This document shows, piece by piece, positions 33,600 to 46,114 of a stretch of DNA of 64,000 nt. The translations under genes were made by a program, and so were the position numbers. Numbering within the stretch: position 1 is the first letter of the stretch; the number at the start of each line of letters is the position of its first letter. The stretch comes from Rhopalosiphum padi (Eukaryota > Arthropoda > Insecta > Hemiptera > Aphididae): contig NC_083599.1 in the NCBI RefSeq assembly GCF_020882245.1, positions 67,935,745 to 67,999,744 of the forward strand, in the 5' to 3' direction. The notes beneath the pieces were generated by a model. The model made no database searches. It worked only from the letters and a program-made list of their open reading frames with translations, and was not told where the DNA came from.

Positions 33600-35560
33600 C
33601 AAGCATATTTTTATGTTTTATTTAATATATTATTGACTAATAATAATTGTTGATTAACTTATCAGTATAAGAATGGGAATTATTCATAAGCTATAAACCT
33701 TACATTTAAGTGTTGATAGAGTTAAATAAATTAGTAAAACATAATATTTTTAAAACATATTTTTTTTTTTTTAATTTATATTGGCATTTAATTATAGATG
33801 TTTAATTTTTTTTTGCATAAATGCGGTGCTGTAATTTAAATTCATATATATTATATATTGTTATTAATCTACCCTGTATGTGCTCAGTGCCGTGATAACT
33901 GACAATTTACAAAATTATTACAGTATTTCTAAAATATGGGATTTTTTATGCATAGTTATAATAGTTTTTGATGAACTATTACATGTTGATTATTATAAAA
34001 ATATTTTCATACAGAACCATTATTTTATATTATTAATTATTATTTGTCATATTTATGATTATGAAATATTATTTGATGATTTTTTAATTATATTATTAAT
34101 AACTATTTGGCGATTATATTGTTGATCATATTATTGGTTGTTTTATTATTTACCTGTACCATTTATTACAGTGCTTAAAGTAGTTCAAAATGGGAAATGG
34201 ACAATTTGATTATTAGATCTGAGGACTTCTAGTATTTCATATATGTCTAAAAAGTTCACTGAACACTAAAAGTGAATAGAGATCTATAAATGTGTTTAAT
34301 ATCACTTAAAACTAAATTTGAAATTGAATTTTCTCATTATACATATAAATGCACACAAGAGAGTATATTAAAAAAATTAAGAATATGTTTATGCAATTTT
34401 TAGATAAAATATAACATTACATTATAGATAAAGAAATTAATAATTTCACTGCGTGATTGCACCAGATATTACATGAAAAATATGTAGTAAACTAACTTAA
34501 ACATATCATACCCACAAGAAATATTTATTTTTTAATTTTTTTATTAAAAAGATTACGCATAGCCGTCCAATTATTGCTGTTGTGACAGAATATGTTTCCG
34601 CCTACAATTAATAACTTTAAATATACTATTTCACTGTGACTATATTCCGTGTGATTCGTATTAATCGTATTCTTTTATTATTTAGCAAATAAATTAGTAT
34701 TATTTATGTAAAATAATTTCACTTGTCTTTATTCTCTATGCACCTAACCACACGGTGAATGTTTTCAACTACCTATTTGTATGCTGTAGCCTATGGACTA
34801 TGATAGCAAAATGTCACTATATTTTTATTTTAAAATAAATTATAATATATAAGTACTTAAAAAATTAAATAATTTATTTTTTAAATTCGTTTAACTCGTT
34901 TAAAAAAAGAAAAACTTCGTTCGAGCATAGTTTATATCCTCTACAAATACGATTTGCTCCAATTCTATTAACTACACATACATATCGCATTGTCGTGTGT
35001 AATAAATTGCTTTCTTGCATTATTATTCTACATGGGTATTGGGTACCTATGGTGAACGGACACATGGTTTTCCATTCTCAATAATTATTAAATTTGTACT
35101 TCCAAATTCAAACTATTAAAAACTTTATGATATATATAAATAACAACATTACAGTATTATACATAAGATATTATGTATTAATATTAATATATATTTATAT
35201 TAATATTATTAAATAAATTATATAATAAATTCAAACATTGTAATTTTTACTAAAAATCGCTGCCGCCCAGTAATTAAATATATCATCATTTCTAGGTGAC
35301 AAAAAAATTTCTCTGGTATATTAGTATATTAGTTGAAATATCCACTGTAAAAAAGAGTACCTATAGAGTATAGGCTATAGTAGATGACTACTGCAATAAA
35401 CTGATGTTATTGATTATTATTTGGTCACCATCTTAAAATTAAATTTTATTTTGTTTTTTCTTAAACGTTCACACACTCTACGCATTATTCTATCTCAATT
35501 GTCAATATTTTGCGACTTGCGTCGTTTCTCAAATAGGCGGTTCATTACATAATAATGAAA
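33600..35560. other. Intergenic AT-rich sequence
   Basis: No exon, RNA gene or paired transposon end. A 63-codon minus-strand frame at 34874-35065 has a slightly protein-like composition but matches no family I recognise and has no splice partners. Confidence 0.5.
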
Positions 35561-36082
35561 AGTGTGTATATATATATTAGGTAGTATATTATTATTATTA
35601 TTATGACGCCAACGAGACGCTGCTGTCGTCGGGGCGCTCAGCATGAAGTAATAATAATAATAATAGTAATAGTAATAACATTGTAGGGCGGCTCGGTTAT
35701 TTTTAGGTCTCTCGCCGATTCTCGCTTACGTATATATATTGTGTTATACGAACGTCTCGCGATTGCCATATACTCTCCCGTGGAGAGGTCTCGTTCAGTC
35801 CGCCGCGTACACGCGCCGCCGTCGCGACAACAGCAACATTTAACGCGATTTCGAGAATTTAATCCAAAATCATTGTTTTCCATAGTACTTTACGGAGTGC
35901 GAGCACGCGCGTTTACCGCTGAGGCCCGAGTGTCCGAGTTCGCGTGAAGTATTGTACCGTTTTCGACGTTTCAACCTGTTGCTGTACGGTTCCCGTGCCC
36001 ACGAATATAATATATTATTATAGTACATTAATACATTATAATATACCGACGATATTGTTTATAAGCACACCGGTGCCGCGCC
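35560..36082 (+). promoter_or_regulatory. CpG-rich promoter and 5' leader of the gene starting at 36083
   Basis: GC and CpG content rise sharply here. An insect-type initiator (ttcagtc) lies at about 35793-35799 and gives a leader of just under 300 bases. A tatata word near 35732 is too far upstream to be its TATA box. Arginine-rich frames on either strand are side effects of composition. Confidence 0.55.
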
Positions 36083-39000
36083 ATGCCCGCTTACCCCGTA
36101 CAACACGTGCCGATCGTCAAGTCCAAGAGACCCGAAAACTCGGGGTTTTACAATGACTTCCGTCCGCCGTCTCTCTACTCCGTGTACGTTGATCGCTTAT
36201 CATATTACTTACAACATTTGTGTGCACATTTTATTTGACGATATTGTCGTAGTGTATGTATATGCCAAGGCAATAGTTAAAAAATTATATATTTTTTTTT
36301 AAACGGTCAATTCTAAATTTTAATTTATCCAATTTTCACTCGTTAACCGCGTCTACTCCTGTATAACACTACTTGGCATTTTTCAGTTGAGTAGTTTGAA
36401 AGTTCAAACACCTGCAAACGTGTAAACAACGTTAAGAGGACGCCGTGTGTTGTTTTACTTGTTTTAGCATTAAAACATGGTGAAATATTGCGTTTGATAG
36501 AATCATATTGTTGTTATACCTTTAATATTAAGTATTTAAATAAATCGATTCAAAGCCTATAAAGGCAAAAACATTGTCTATGTTTGGTTGTCTGTTTTTT
36601 AACGAAATTTCATCTTTTAAACGGGTTATAACCACTTTTATATTCAGTCACGATTTTTCTCAGGGGAGGGGGCATACAACACATTTTAGACTTTTGCAGC
36701 GACTTTCATATTATAATTTACATCATTTGGAATACACGATTAACGACTTACACAGGCTCCCAGCCCTCTTATTAGCTCCTCTGCAGGCTACGCTACTTTT
36801 ATTGTACTGTAAAATATTTTGTATAGGTTCTCACATCACTATAGGGTAAACAATTCGCCATTTTCACTCCACGCAATGGTTCCGAGTAAAGATACACATA
36901 GCTGGTGTAACTAGCTTAGAAATTTGCATATCATTAAAAATGTACGCGTTCAAATACGCAGATAACTTTTGCATTTTCAGACGATAGGTCACTGTAATCT
37001 CAAATACTGCAACTGATCATACAAAATTGGTTTTGCTAAACACGAATTTACTTCCTACGTCATAAAACTGATATTCGTAGTGTTCGTAAGACAAGCGCCG
37101 ACGAGTTGCCTCGTTAAAATACCATTTATAGTAAAGTCATGTTGTTCAAAAATGCGCAGACATTCGTGCGATGTGCGATTTAAAATGTAATATTATGCGA
37201 ACTACCGCCCAACTTGAAATATAATATATGTGATCTACCGTGTACTAAGTAACACGTCAAATTAACCGTTATGGTCAATTTTAAAATTAAAATTTTGCGA
37301 AAAATGCATAGGACGAATTGTCAAATGTTTAGTGGTAATTTAATTGAGACCGGGTACAAATCAATTCATAAATCCGATGATATTTTTATCCGCGATTTAA
37401 TACAGGGTATTCGTAAAGTGTACGGTTAAATTAAAAAAAAAAAAATTATAATTGCAGTGCTATTTAAAAATTTTAAACTAATAATATTATCCTATACTTA
37501 TTTTATTTTACAACATTTAAAAGAAATATATATTATTATACCACTTTATTTTATTAACATTTTAATAATTTATTGACAAGCGACTTAAAAATAATATTGT
37601 AGTATAGTTTATAGAATATAATATTACAATATGAGGCAGATCACAATTATCATGGTAGATGTTTGTCGTTTGGTAGATTGTGTACGTTGCATAAATGCCA
37701 ATCATACATAAGTAGTGTCTAATAGAATGTATCCACAATTATCGAGATCTGTGGTCAAAAAAAATAAATTAAATAATATTATTTGTTTAACTTTGCTATA
37801 TGTATGATCATTTTAAAATTAAAATAAACCAATAAATATTTCTTTATGTAATAATTTAAAAGACACTAACATGTAATTATTGTAACTCTATACAATATAC
37901 TTAACAGTATGTAAAAAAAAGGAAGCACATTTTTAACACTATGGTTATAGTGTTATTAGGCCTGGTAGGCACTAATAGAAAAATAATTTTGTAAAATTAG
38001 TTAATAGGTTATGAATTGTTTTACATTTTTATTTTTTATAATTTAACCCAAAAGATGGAAGTTAACTAGTACATGACACATGTATGGTCTATTATAGGAC
38101 TCCATTCATACACACCTGCTTTATAAGGCGTTTGATATAGGCAATTTTAATGGTAACTTAAGCAAAAATTTAAATGTCTAAATCCTAAGTAATTCTAAGT
38201 AACTTTCAAGGCGTGGTCTCAAGTCTTATTTGATTGGTTTGTGCTCTGAAGACTTCTTTTAATAAACTATTTTACTTGGAAAAGAATCGATAAAGCTACT
38301 GCAATTTATTATACATAAAAAATTAAATTGTCATCGCCACAAAAAGGAAACATTGACTATGTAATGTTATTTGATTTTATGGCTTTTAAAATGTAATAAC
38401 GTTTTTAATTTTGTGATATCGTTGAAACAAAAATAACATAAAAAGTTCTCTTACTACTTGGTATATTACTAAGAATGGTTCCTGCCTGCGTCAGACGATT
38501 TTTAACAAATATCTTATGGGATTATGCCTGATATAGTCTGATTGATATAAAGTAAGAAGTTTTAAGTCATAAGATTTTTTGACTATTTGGGCTATCGTTC
38601 AAAATTATGCAATCTGTGACCTAACCTATCCGCACTGGACACTGATGATATTTATCACATATATTTAATAATTGATTTATAAAATAAGATCTGTGTAAGT
38701 GATCGAAACATGTATTCATTGTATTCTTTCAGTATTATAATAAATTAATATTAAATAACCTAACCTTGAATTTGTGTGGGGACATTTATCGTCCCTACAA
38801 TAAGTATCGATTCCACCAACACAAGTATATTTTTTTAATTAGTGTATGTTAAAGTTAAAAATATTTAACTATGTTTGCCAACAATTTTGTAGGCATCTAT
38901 CCCAAAAATTGAAAAATTAACGAATTAATTTTTTTTTATTACATGTCCTACTTAAGTTTATAAAAAGATTTGAAGCTGTATAAAAGATAATTAAAAAAAA

Positions 39001-42000
39001 AAATGATTCCAATTATTTCAATAATTACAATAATGAATTATTATAATATATATACATAATATATTAAGCTTTTATGTGACATCAGTTATTTATACCCATC
39101 CCCTCTCAAGAGCACTTAAATTGAATTACTTGGTAACTTATTTGGGCGCAACTGATTGATTTATATAAAAAATAAAAATACTCTATCTGTTTAATAAAAA
39201 CATGATGGTTTGTGCATGCGATCGAACTATTTCATATTGTTATAGTTCAACTAATTAAAACTTATTTTTCAGTTTTAGTTTAATATTTATTATAATATTG
39301 TATTAATACTATATTAGATATAGTTTTAATGTTCATATTTTAATTCTAAAAAAAGTAATTGCATTTTTCAAAAAGAAGGTCACTACTATATAGAATACAG
39401 ACCCTATGAGAAATGTTTTGAGTTAAACTTTATATCTATTAAGGCAGATACTAATATTATAACAGTTAATATTCATATAGATTAGAAACGTATGCACTTA
39501 TATATTAAAAAAAATTGTAACTATATCACGTAATTATCGCAATATAATTTGAAACATGATCGAACAATTTCAGTAATTTATTATATTACTTATTAGTTAT
39601 CATAAAACATTAAAAAAATTGTATTTACTTTTACAACTTATAATTATATACAAATATTGAATATTGATAAATATAATATTGTAGTATCTAGAAACTCAAT
39701 AATATTAAACACACTTTTAAAGCTGTATTGTTCTATTGATTTTAAAAAATGTGTTTATATTATTTCAGTATCTACTGCAATATCTTTCCGATATTCAATA
39801 TCCATTGCTAAATTTGTTAATCGGCTTTGAGTCATGTTAGCTCGGATATATGTGTTGAGAACATTTTAAAATTATAAATAATACCTATCACGATAAATAC
39901 AATTTTTACAATAAAGAATTATACAATCTTAAAAGTATCTATGCAAATATTAACCGATATTTTTCTCTTTAGTGAATTAAACTGTTTTTTAATTTACGAA
40001 TAGCATAATAAATTTGAATATAAATTTTCTTTTTCAAGTTTAATTAAACCCCCGAAAAATTGATAAGCTTACTGACAAATTGATCTAGACATTCTAGACA
40101 AATTGATAGATAATTATTTTGATAAATGTCAACTATTTGTACAAGATAAGTCCCACACTCCCAACGCTATGTGTAGGTACTGGCAAAATTTTTACAACAA
40201 TGAGGTATAAGACTTATAACTATAAGGAACTCTTAAATATATAAAAAAAAAATAAAAACGTAGTTATATCAGTGGTCGGCAACCGGCGGCCCGCGCGTCT
40301 ATTGTATACCGCCCGTTTTAAATTCTACGACAACGAAGTTTAATTGAGTATTAAAAATTTTTATTTTTGTCTGGCCCGCGAACTCTTATTAATTTATGAA
40401 TGTGGCCCGGGAGTCCAAAAAGGTTGCCGACCACTGAGTTATAATATGTGCATTATGAAATACTTTTTAGGTTTTTTGTTTTTATTAATATTTAAAATGC
40501 TATAATTAATAATTCTAGTAATTTAGTTATATTAGTGAAATGCGTTCAAAAATATTTTAGGACATAATATTATGTTCATATTATATAGATAAATAGATAC
40601 CAACACATTGTGTTGCATTGTGTAGTGTGTGCTTGGGTATACCTGAAGGCTGTTAGCAATTACCAAAACACAAAGCCATATGTACAAATAAAAAAATCAC
40701 TAAACAAATTTACTCAATATAAGTGTTTAAGTATATTATTCAAAACTAAAATTAAATTCAATTAATTTAACTTACTAAAATAAGTGCGATCAAAAATTAT
40801 TTTAATCTTCATCGAATAATTAAATTTTTAAATTGTTGTTCATTTAAGTTTCGTTGTTTATTTTTGTGATTTGAATGATAGAAAAAAAAACTGATTTGTA
40901 TTTTAATATCTAATTACTTACACCCGAGTCTTAAACTCCTAAATATAATGTAATATATTTTATTAAATCATTGATTTTAAATTTAAATTATAATATTATA
41001 ATTATTATCAAATGTATTACAGTGACTCGTTCAATATGACAATACCTAATGTACAGCAGAACCATACTGGCCCACCTTTTTAAATTTAAAGTCTGTCAAT
41101 GGACGATCAGGTGTCACTCGGTAAATATTTCAAATTAAATAGAATTTCATACCGTAGGATAAAAAAAACTTGCAAAAATTGTTTATAATTTAAGGGTCTG
41201 AGGTGATTTTCTTGAAATGTTTGTTGTTTTAACAAAATTTAAATTCGACTGATATGTCTGTCTATTGTCTTTACCAGAAAACTAGACAATAAGAGTGTAT
41301 TAATAATACTAAATAGCACTGTTAATCTACATTTTAAAGAATGAATGTTTAAAAGATAGTCTAATAATAATTAAAAAAAAATCTTATCGTAAAACGTGCA
41401 AAGTCTTTTGGCTCGGAGTCCAAAATGATTAAAATGCTTGTAAATTATTTTGATGACCTATTTTTTCAAAATATGGTAGCCCATCCGTCATTGTAATATT
41501 ACATATTCTTTTTTGATAATATCATATCTCATTATTATAGTCATCAGTTTACTCGTTTAAAATATTAACCTGACATTGGCGTGTGTGTGTGGGGGGGGGG
41601 GGGGCATAAAGGCAAGTCTTTGTTTGTACGCGCATGAGTCTAATTATGTAATTTTTACCAAATAATGTTCTATAACACCATATAAAAGATAGGTACATAG
41701 GTTTATTATTGGATATAAATGATAGGAATTGGCATATTACATACAAATCGATAACCGCCATCCAAAGGATAATAATACGAATATTTTTATGCCGTCGCTG
41801 GTTTATATCAAAATGTGTAATTATGCGAATGAATTAAACGTTTAAGGCGTGTTTCAGATTGATTATTTTTGTAACGAAAAAAAAAAACAAAAAAATATTA
41901 GGTTCGGTTCGTTTCGCGTAAACATATTTTGGCAGACGGGTGACTGAAGTATTTTTAAGAGTTTTCGTCGCGTTTTGTTTATGCATGGAGATGAGTGAAT

Positions 42001-45000
42001 TTATGTTCTAAATAATATGTACGTATGGATTGTTCATTTGCCAAAAGGAAATGTTAACCTATGTTTTAATAGTAGCACCCTTTCCCATGCCCACGAACGG
42101 AATGCTCCCTGAATTGTCGTGCAGCATTTTTGCCTGTTTTATCTGAAAAAAACACAACACGTTTGCGCATGTCAATTAAATATTTAAATCTTATTACAAA
42201 TTCACTGTTTTGCTTTTCAATTAATCTAAGTAAAATTAAATATTATTGAATAACTATTTCGGAAGGACGACGTTTTTGTGGTATAATGTATAAATAAGTT
42301 ATAAAAATCGTATAGTGCTTGTGTTTGTATTAAAATGAGTATTATTCTAATATTATTTTAAAATTTTAAATACGCTGTATAGACAAAACAGATTATTATA
42401 AATTTAAAACATTTAGAAGTCATTATTATTGTACCTAGGTATCTTGTGTAGACGTATAGTAGATGACGAGTGTACCTCTAATAGAGTTGGTTATACTATT
42501 AATTGATATTTTATAATACATCATTTGTGGTCCTACCATATTCATAATTAAATTTTTCTATTAGTACCTAATATGTTCGTTACGTCAGTTAAACACTAAT
42601 TCATGCAAAATCTAATCGCAATATTACGCAATTAGGTTATTATTATTATTATTATTATTATTCAATTATTTAATTTAATATAGCTGGTTATTATTCACTT
42701 ATAAATCAATATTGACGTACAGTAAAACTATGAGAATAGGTGCTTAGAATAAATAGGTTCAAATTAAAAGGTATAAATATTTTTTAATTTAATTGTGTAT
42801 ATGTAATAAATAATAATATAAATAATAAAAAAAAAATAACTAAAATCATTAATTTTTAGTTAGAATACTCAGAATTGAGACTTATGATGTCTTTATAAAA
42901 ATATGTAAAAATATTTTTATAGTTTTCAGGTTGATAAAAGAAAAACTCATGAAGAACATTATTGTGTTCTATTTTTAAACTTTAGTTTTTGAAACTTAAA
43001 ATTTACATTGAAATATTTTGTTAAAATTTATTTTTCAAACTCATTTTTTATTATGTATTTTCTATAGTTTTAAATATCTACAGAATAACTTACACGGGAA
43101 TGGGATTTTGTATCACATTTTCAAGGTATGTATTTAATTAACATTTATAGAAAACCATTTTGATATGTCTATAAAATAACGTAAAAAGAGTCAAAATATT
43201 CAGAATATTATACCATGTATATAGAAAATGCTAATATAAACATTTAGTGAATATTACAAGTACTACGGTTATTTAAAGCCTGTGCTAAAGAAATATTAGA
43301 AATGCACATACTCACGCAACTAAAAAATTATTCCAGATGTTTTGTTCTCTATTATTTGTAGTGCCACATTTAAAATTTAACAACTACAAATAATACATAT
43401 AATTAATAATATTTGTCCAGATTTTACTTGAATAGTTGTTCGAATATAAAGTTCAGTAATATAAACATAAACAATAGGGATAATATTTTATATTCAATTT
43501 AATATTTTTTTTTATAAGTAAATTGGATTATTGAACTTTCAAACATAAATTCTAATAAGGCAATAAAAATATAAATATTATAATTAAAAGTGTGATGTGA
43601 TTCTGAAATTTAAGCGGTAATAATTGATTATGATAATATTGGTAAGAATTAAATACCTGCAGAACTTTGGTTACTGTGATTTATGACTTGACACTCAAAT
43701 AATTCACGCTATCCATAACACACTAAATTTAACATTATCACCATTCATTAGTCATGCCTGAGCACCTGACTATAAATACAATTTAAAATATTTCAAACCA
43801 TTGTTGTACAATGTACACCTTTAACAGCAGTCCACGCATTAATAAATAATGATAATAATATTATCAATGTTTATAACAAATAAAAAATATTTATCTGTTT
43901 TTATTATAATTCCTAATATTTTGAAAAACATATAAACCATCAAAATTAATCATAATTTTTAATTTTGAAGTACTGCAAATTTTGCGCGAGCCCTAAAAAA
44001 ACTAATTGAGTTAAGTAATCACTTATGAATTACAAGAAAATAAGAAAATCAATTATAAGAAAAAAAATAAAACTCATCGTTGTAATATCAATACATTCAT
44101 CTCATCATTCAGCATTTATAATTAAAAATAATTTCGAAATTTTGAAAATTTAAAATGTGTTACAATATTACACACAAAATATTATACATACTTTTTGTGA
44201 TATTATTACATCTTTATCAGATGGGTTGCTCAGGGACACTGCAGTATGCCAGTATATATGCTGAATGTATATCATTTTGTTATTATTTTTTTTTTATCAT
44301 TATCACCGATAGTTTAAAATTTTTTAACCAAAATATCAAACAATGTTTAATATTAATATTGACTCTGTATACGGAAATATATGAAATTAATTAATATAAG
44401 TGATAATTTTAATTTAAGTCATATACGAGTATATTATGACTTAAATTATATTGATATATTATGAGTCATAATATATCATTATCAATTAGTAATTACATTT
44501 CATTTTACATATTTATTAGATGACATTTGGACTTAATAAAATAAATAAAATATTATAGAATTATCAGTACAAATTAATACTCAAATTATTACATTAAAAT
44601 ATATCATGTCACAATAAAATATCCGATAGTAAAAATGTCACACATACAACGTACAGGTGCTTTGAGAGATGCCGCAATCTGTATCTCGATTACGAGCAAA
44701 GGTGGCATCTCACAACATCTATAAAAACCCATACGACACATAAAAATGCGCTCAGTCGCTCATGCAGTTTCAGCTTATATTTTCAAAATTCATGTTCTTT
44801 TTAAATTTAAGTTAATGCTTTTTATAATTTTTGAATATTAAAATATTATTTCAATATATTTTCTTTTATTTTTTTAATTGCTAAAAATCAACTAATTCAA
44901 TATCCAAGAACATAATTCCGGAGTGCAAATTCTACAGAAAAGTAAGGACATAAGGTGACATATTATATGTATTCAACACGTATCACGCTTAGTTCTATGA

Positions 45001-46114
45001 AAATATTAAATATAAAGAAAAACTCTTGTACTCATCCCCGTACTAAGGTATTAAGATATCATAATATCAATTAATAATATTTAAGTAATTAGCTAACGAT
45101 ATCAAATCAAACATAATATATTAATATCCATTTATGCAAATAGAATAATAATCTCAAATTATAACTATTAATGTCTTATTCTTAAATTAACTCATCATTC
45201 ACCATTCACCATTATGGCATTATTCAACTTATTATTTTATTTTTAACTCATTACAAATGCTGTAATGTCTGTAATTCATATTAATATATTATATACATTT
45301 TATTCATATGAAAAATAAACAATGTATTATTATTTACGAATTAGGTGTATATTTTATTATCTACTATTTTATAAAAAATTATCCTGTAGGCGCCTAAAAT
45401 TGGCTAATTGGTAGGTGTGTAATCAGTGTGGTATATATATAAAACAAAAAACTGAATGTTAAAAATGATATAAATATAACTATGGTCTATGCTACTATGC
45501 AATACCTCGAATTAAAAGAGCTGATATTTTAGCCGTTCATTTTTAATGTACCTATGTGACATAGCGTAATATATACGCATATAACTTCAATAGGATTATC
45601 AAAGATTTTTCAAGTATATTGAGTAAAGGGCAATGTTTGTATTAGAAAAATAATCAAACGCGTTTGATTCTAAAAAGTTTTTCTAAAGAAATGTTTGGCT
45701 TACATGAGTCAGGAATGTCCACAGAGCACCCGTCTCAAAAAAAAAAAAAAAAGAAATCTGAAATACGCACTACATCAAACAAATACGTAAAAAACAATAG
45801 AATTCCAAAATCTTGTATTAGCGGGCAGGAGGGATAATATATTATTGAATATCGAAATTATAATGTAAAAAGAATAATATACCAAATCGAATAACGAATT
45901 AAATTAGCATACTTACCCGAACGCGATCTGATATCTATATAATAAGATTCAATATTTATAATTTATAAATAAATGTTTCAGTTTGTACCCCTCGCCAAAT
46001 TCTTTCGGTATGTTCAAACCGCACGGGTTATACAAACCTCTGGATAGACTAATGAGATACGAAGGAACCGGAGATGGTGTACCTAGATACCACCCAAGTT
46101 TATCTATTTTCAAG
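36083..46114 (+). CDS. Unrecognised gene, first two coding exons (5' part only)
   Basis: Exon 36083-36183 encodes MPAYPVQHVPIVKSKRPENS followed by GFYNDFRPPSLYS, with donor gtacgt. Exon 45982-46114 (acceptor ttcag) joins in phase and continues LYPSPNSFGMFKPHGLYKPL, then RLMRYEGTGDGVPRYHPSLS, and ends IFK before the donor gtaagc. The joined 78 residues are rich in Pro, Tyr, Ser and basic residues, with no signal peptide or membrane segment. I do not recognise the family. Codon use is far less AT-biased than the surroundings in both exons, which supports coding. The next exon ought to start in phase 0 downstream, but I could not find it with confidence before 49.7 kb. The intron is 9.8 kb, and a separate promoter-like signal lies 1.2 kb upstream of exon 2. 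Confidence 0.72.
36574..36849 (+). repeat. Open segment of likely repeat origin
   Basis: A 91-codon frame with mixed composition begins with a non-ATG-like context and shows no family features or splice sites. It resembles decayed repeat sequence more than a gene. Confidence 0.3.
40270..40436. mobile_element. hAT-type MITE, 167 bp
   Basis: The 15-bp ends cagtggtcggcaacc and ggttgccgaccactg are perfect inverted repeats. The flanks are agttatat (40262-40269) and agttataa (40437-40444), an 8-bp target duplication with one mismatch. The GC-rich ends (ggcggcccgcg, tctggcccgcg) contrast with the intron around it. Confidence 0.9.
41591..41604. repeat. (TG)n followed by a run of 14 G
   Basis: A short gtgtgtgtgt array runs into fourteen consecutive G. 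The exact length is prone to sequencing error. Confidence 0.85.
42637..42662. repeat. (TTA)n microsatellite
   Basis: About eight TTA units in the long intron. Confidence 0.85.
44664..44756 (+). promoter_or_regulatory. Candidate internal core promoter (TATA + initiator) with upstream inverted repeat
   Basis: A clear TATA box (ctataaaaa, 44719-44727) is followed by an insect initiator (tcagt, 44752-44756) whose A lies 34 bases after the first T of TATA, close to the canonical distance. Just upstream, gagatgcc (44666-44673) and ggcatctc (44704-44711) form a perfect inverted pair. It lies in the long intron, 1.2 kb before the exon at 45982, so it could give an alternative transcript. The short ATG frame that follows (44762, 17 codons) is probably not the product. 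Confidence 0.55.

Larger units (their letters stand above)
36184..45981 (+). other. Long first intron (9.8 kb)
   Basis: Mostly featureless AT-rich sequence. Recognisable items are the MITE at 40270-40436, a G14 run at 41591-41604, a TTA microsatellite at 42637-42662, a repeat-like open segment at 36574-36849 and the promoter-like signal at 44664-44756. No other coding exon was found on either strand. Confidence 0.55.

Noticed and set aside
34874..35065. 63-codon minus-strand frame
   Set aside because: Slightly protein-like, but no family features, promoter or splice partners.
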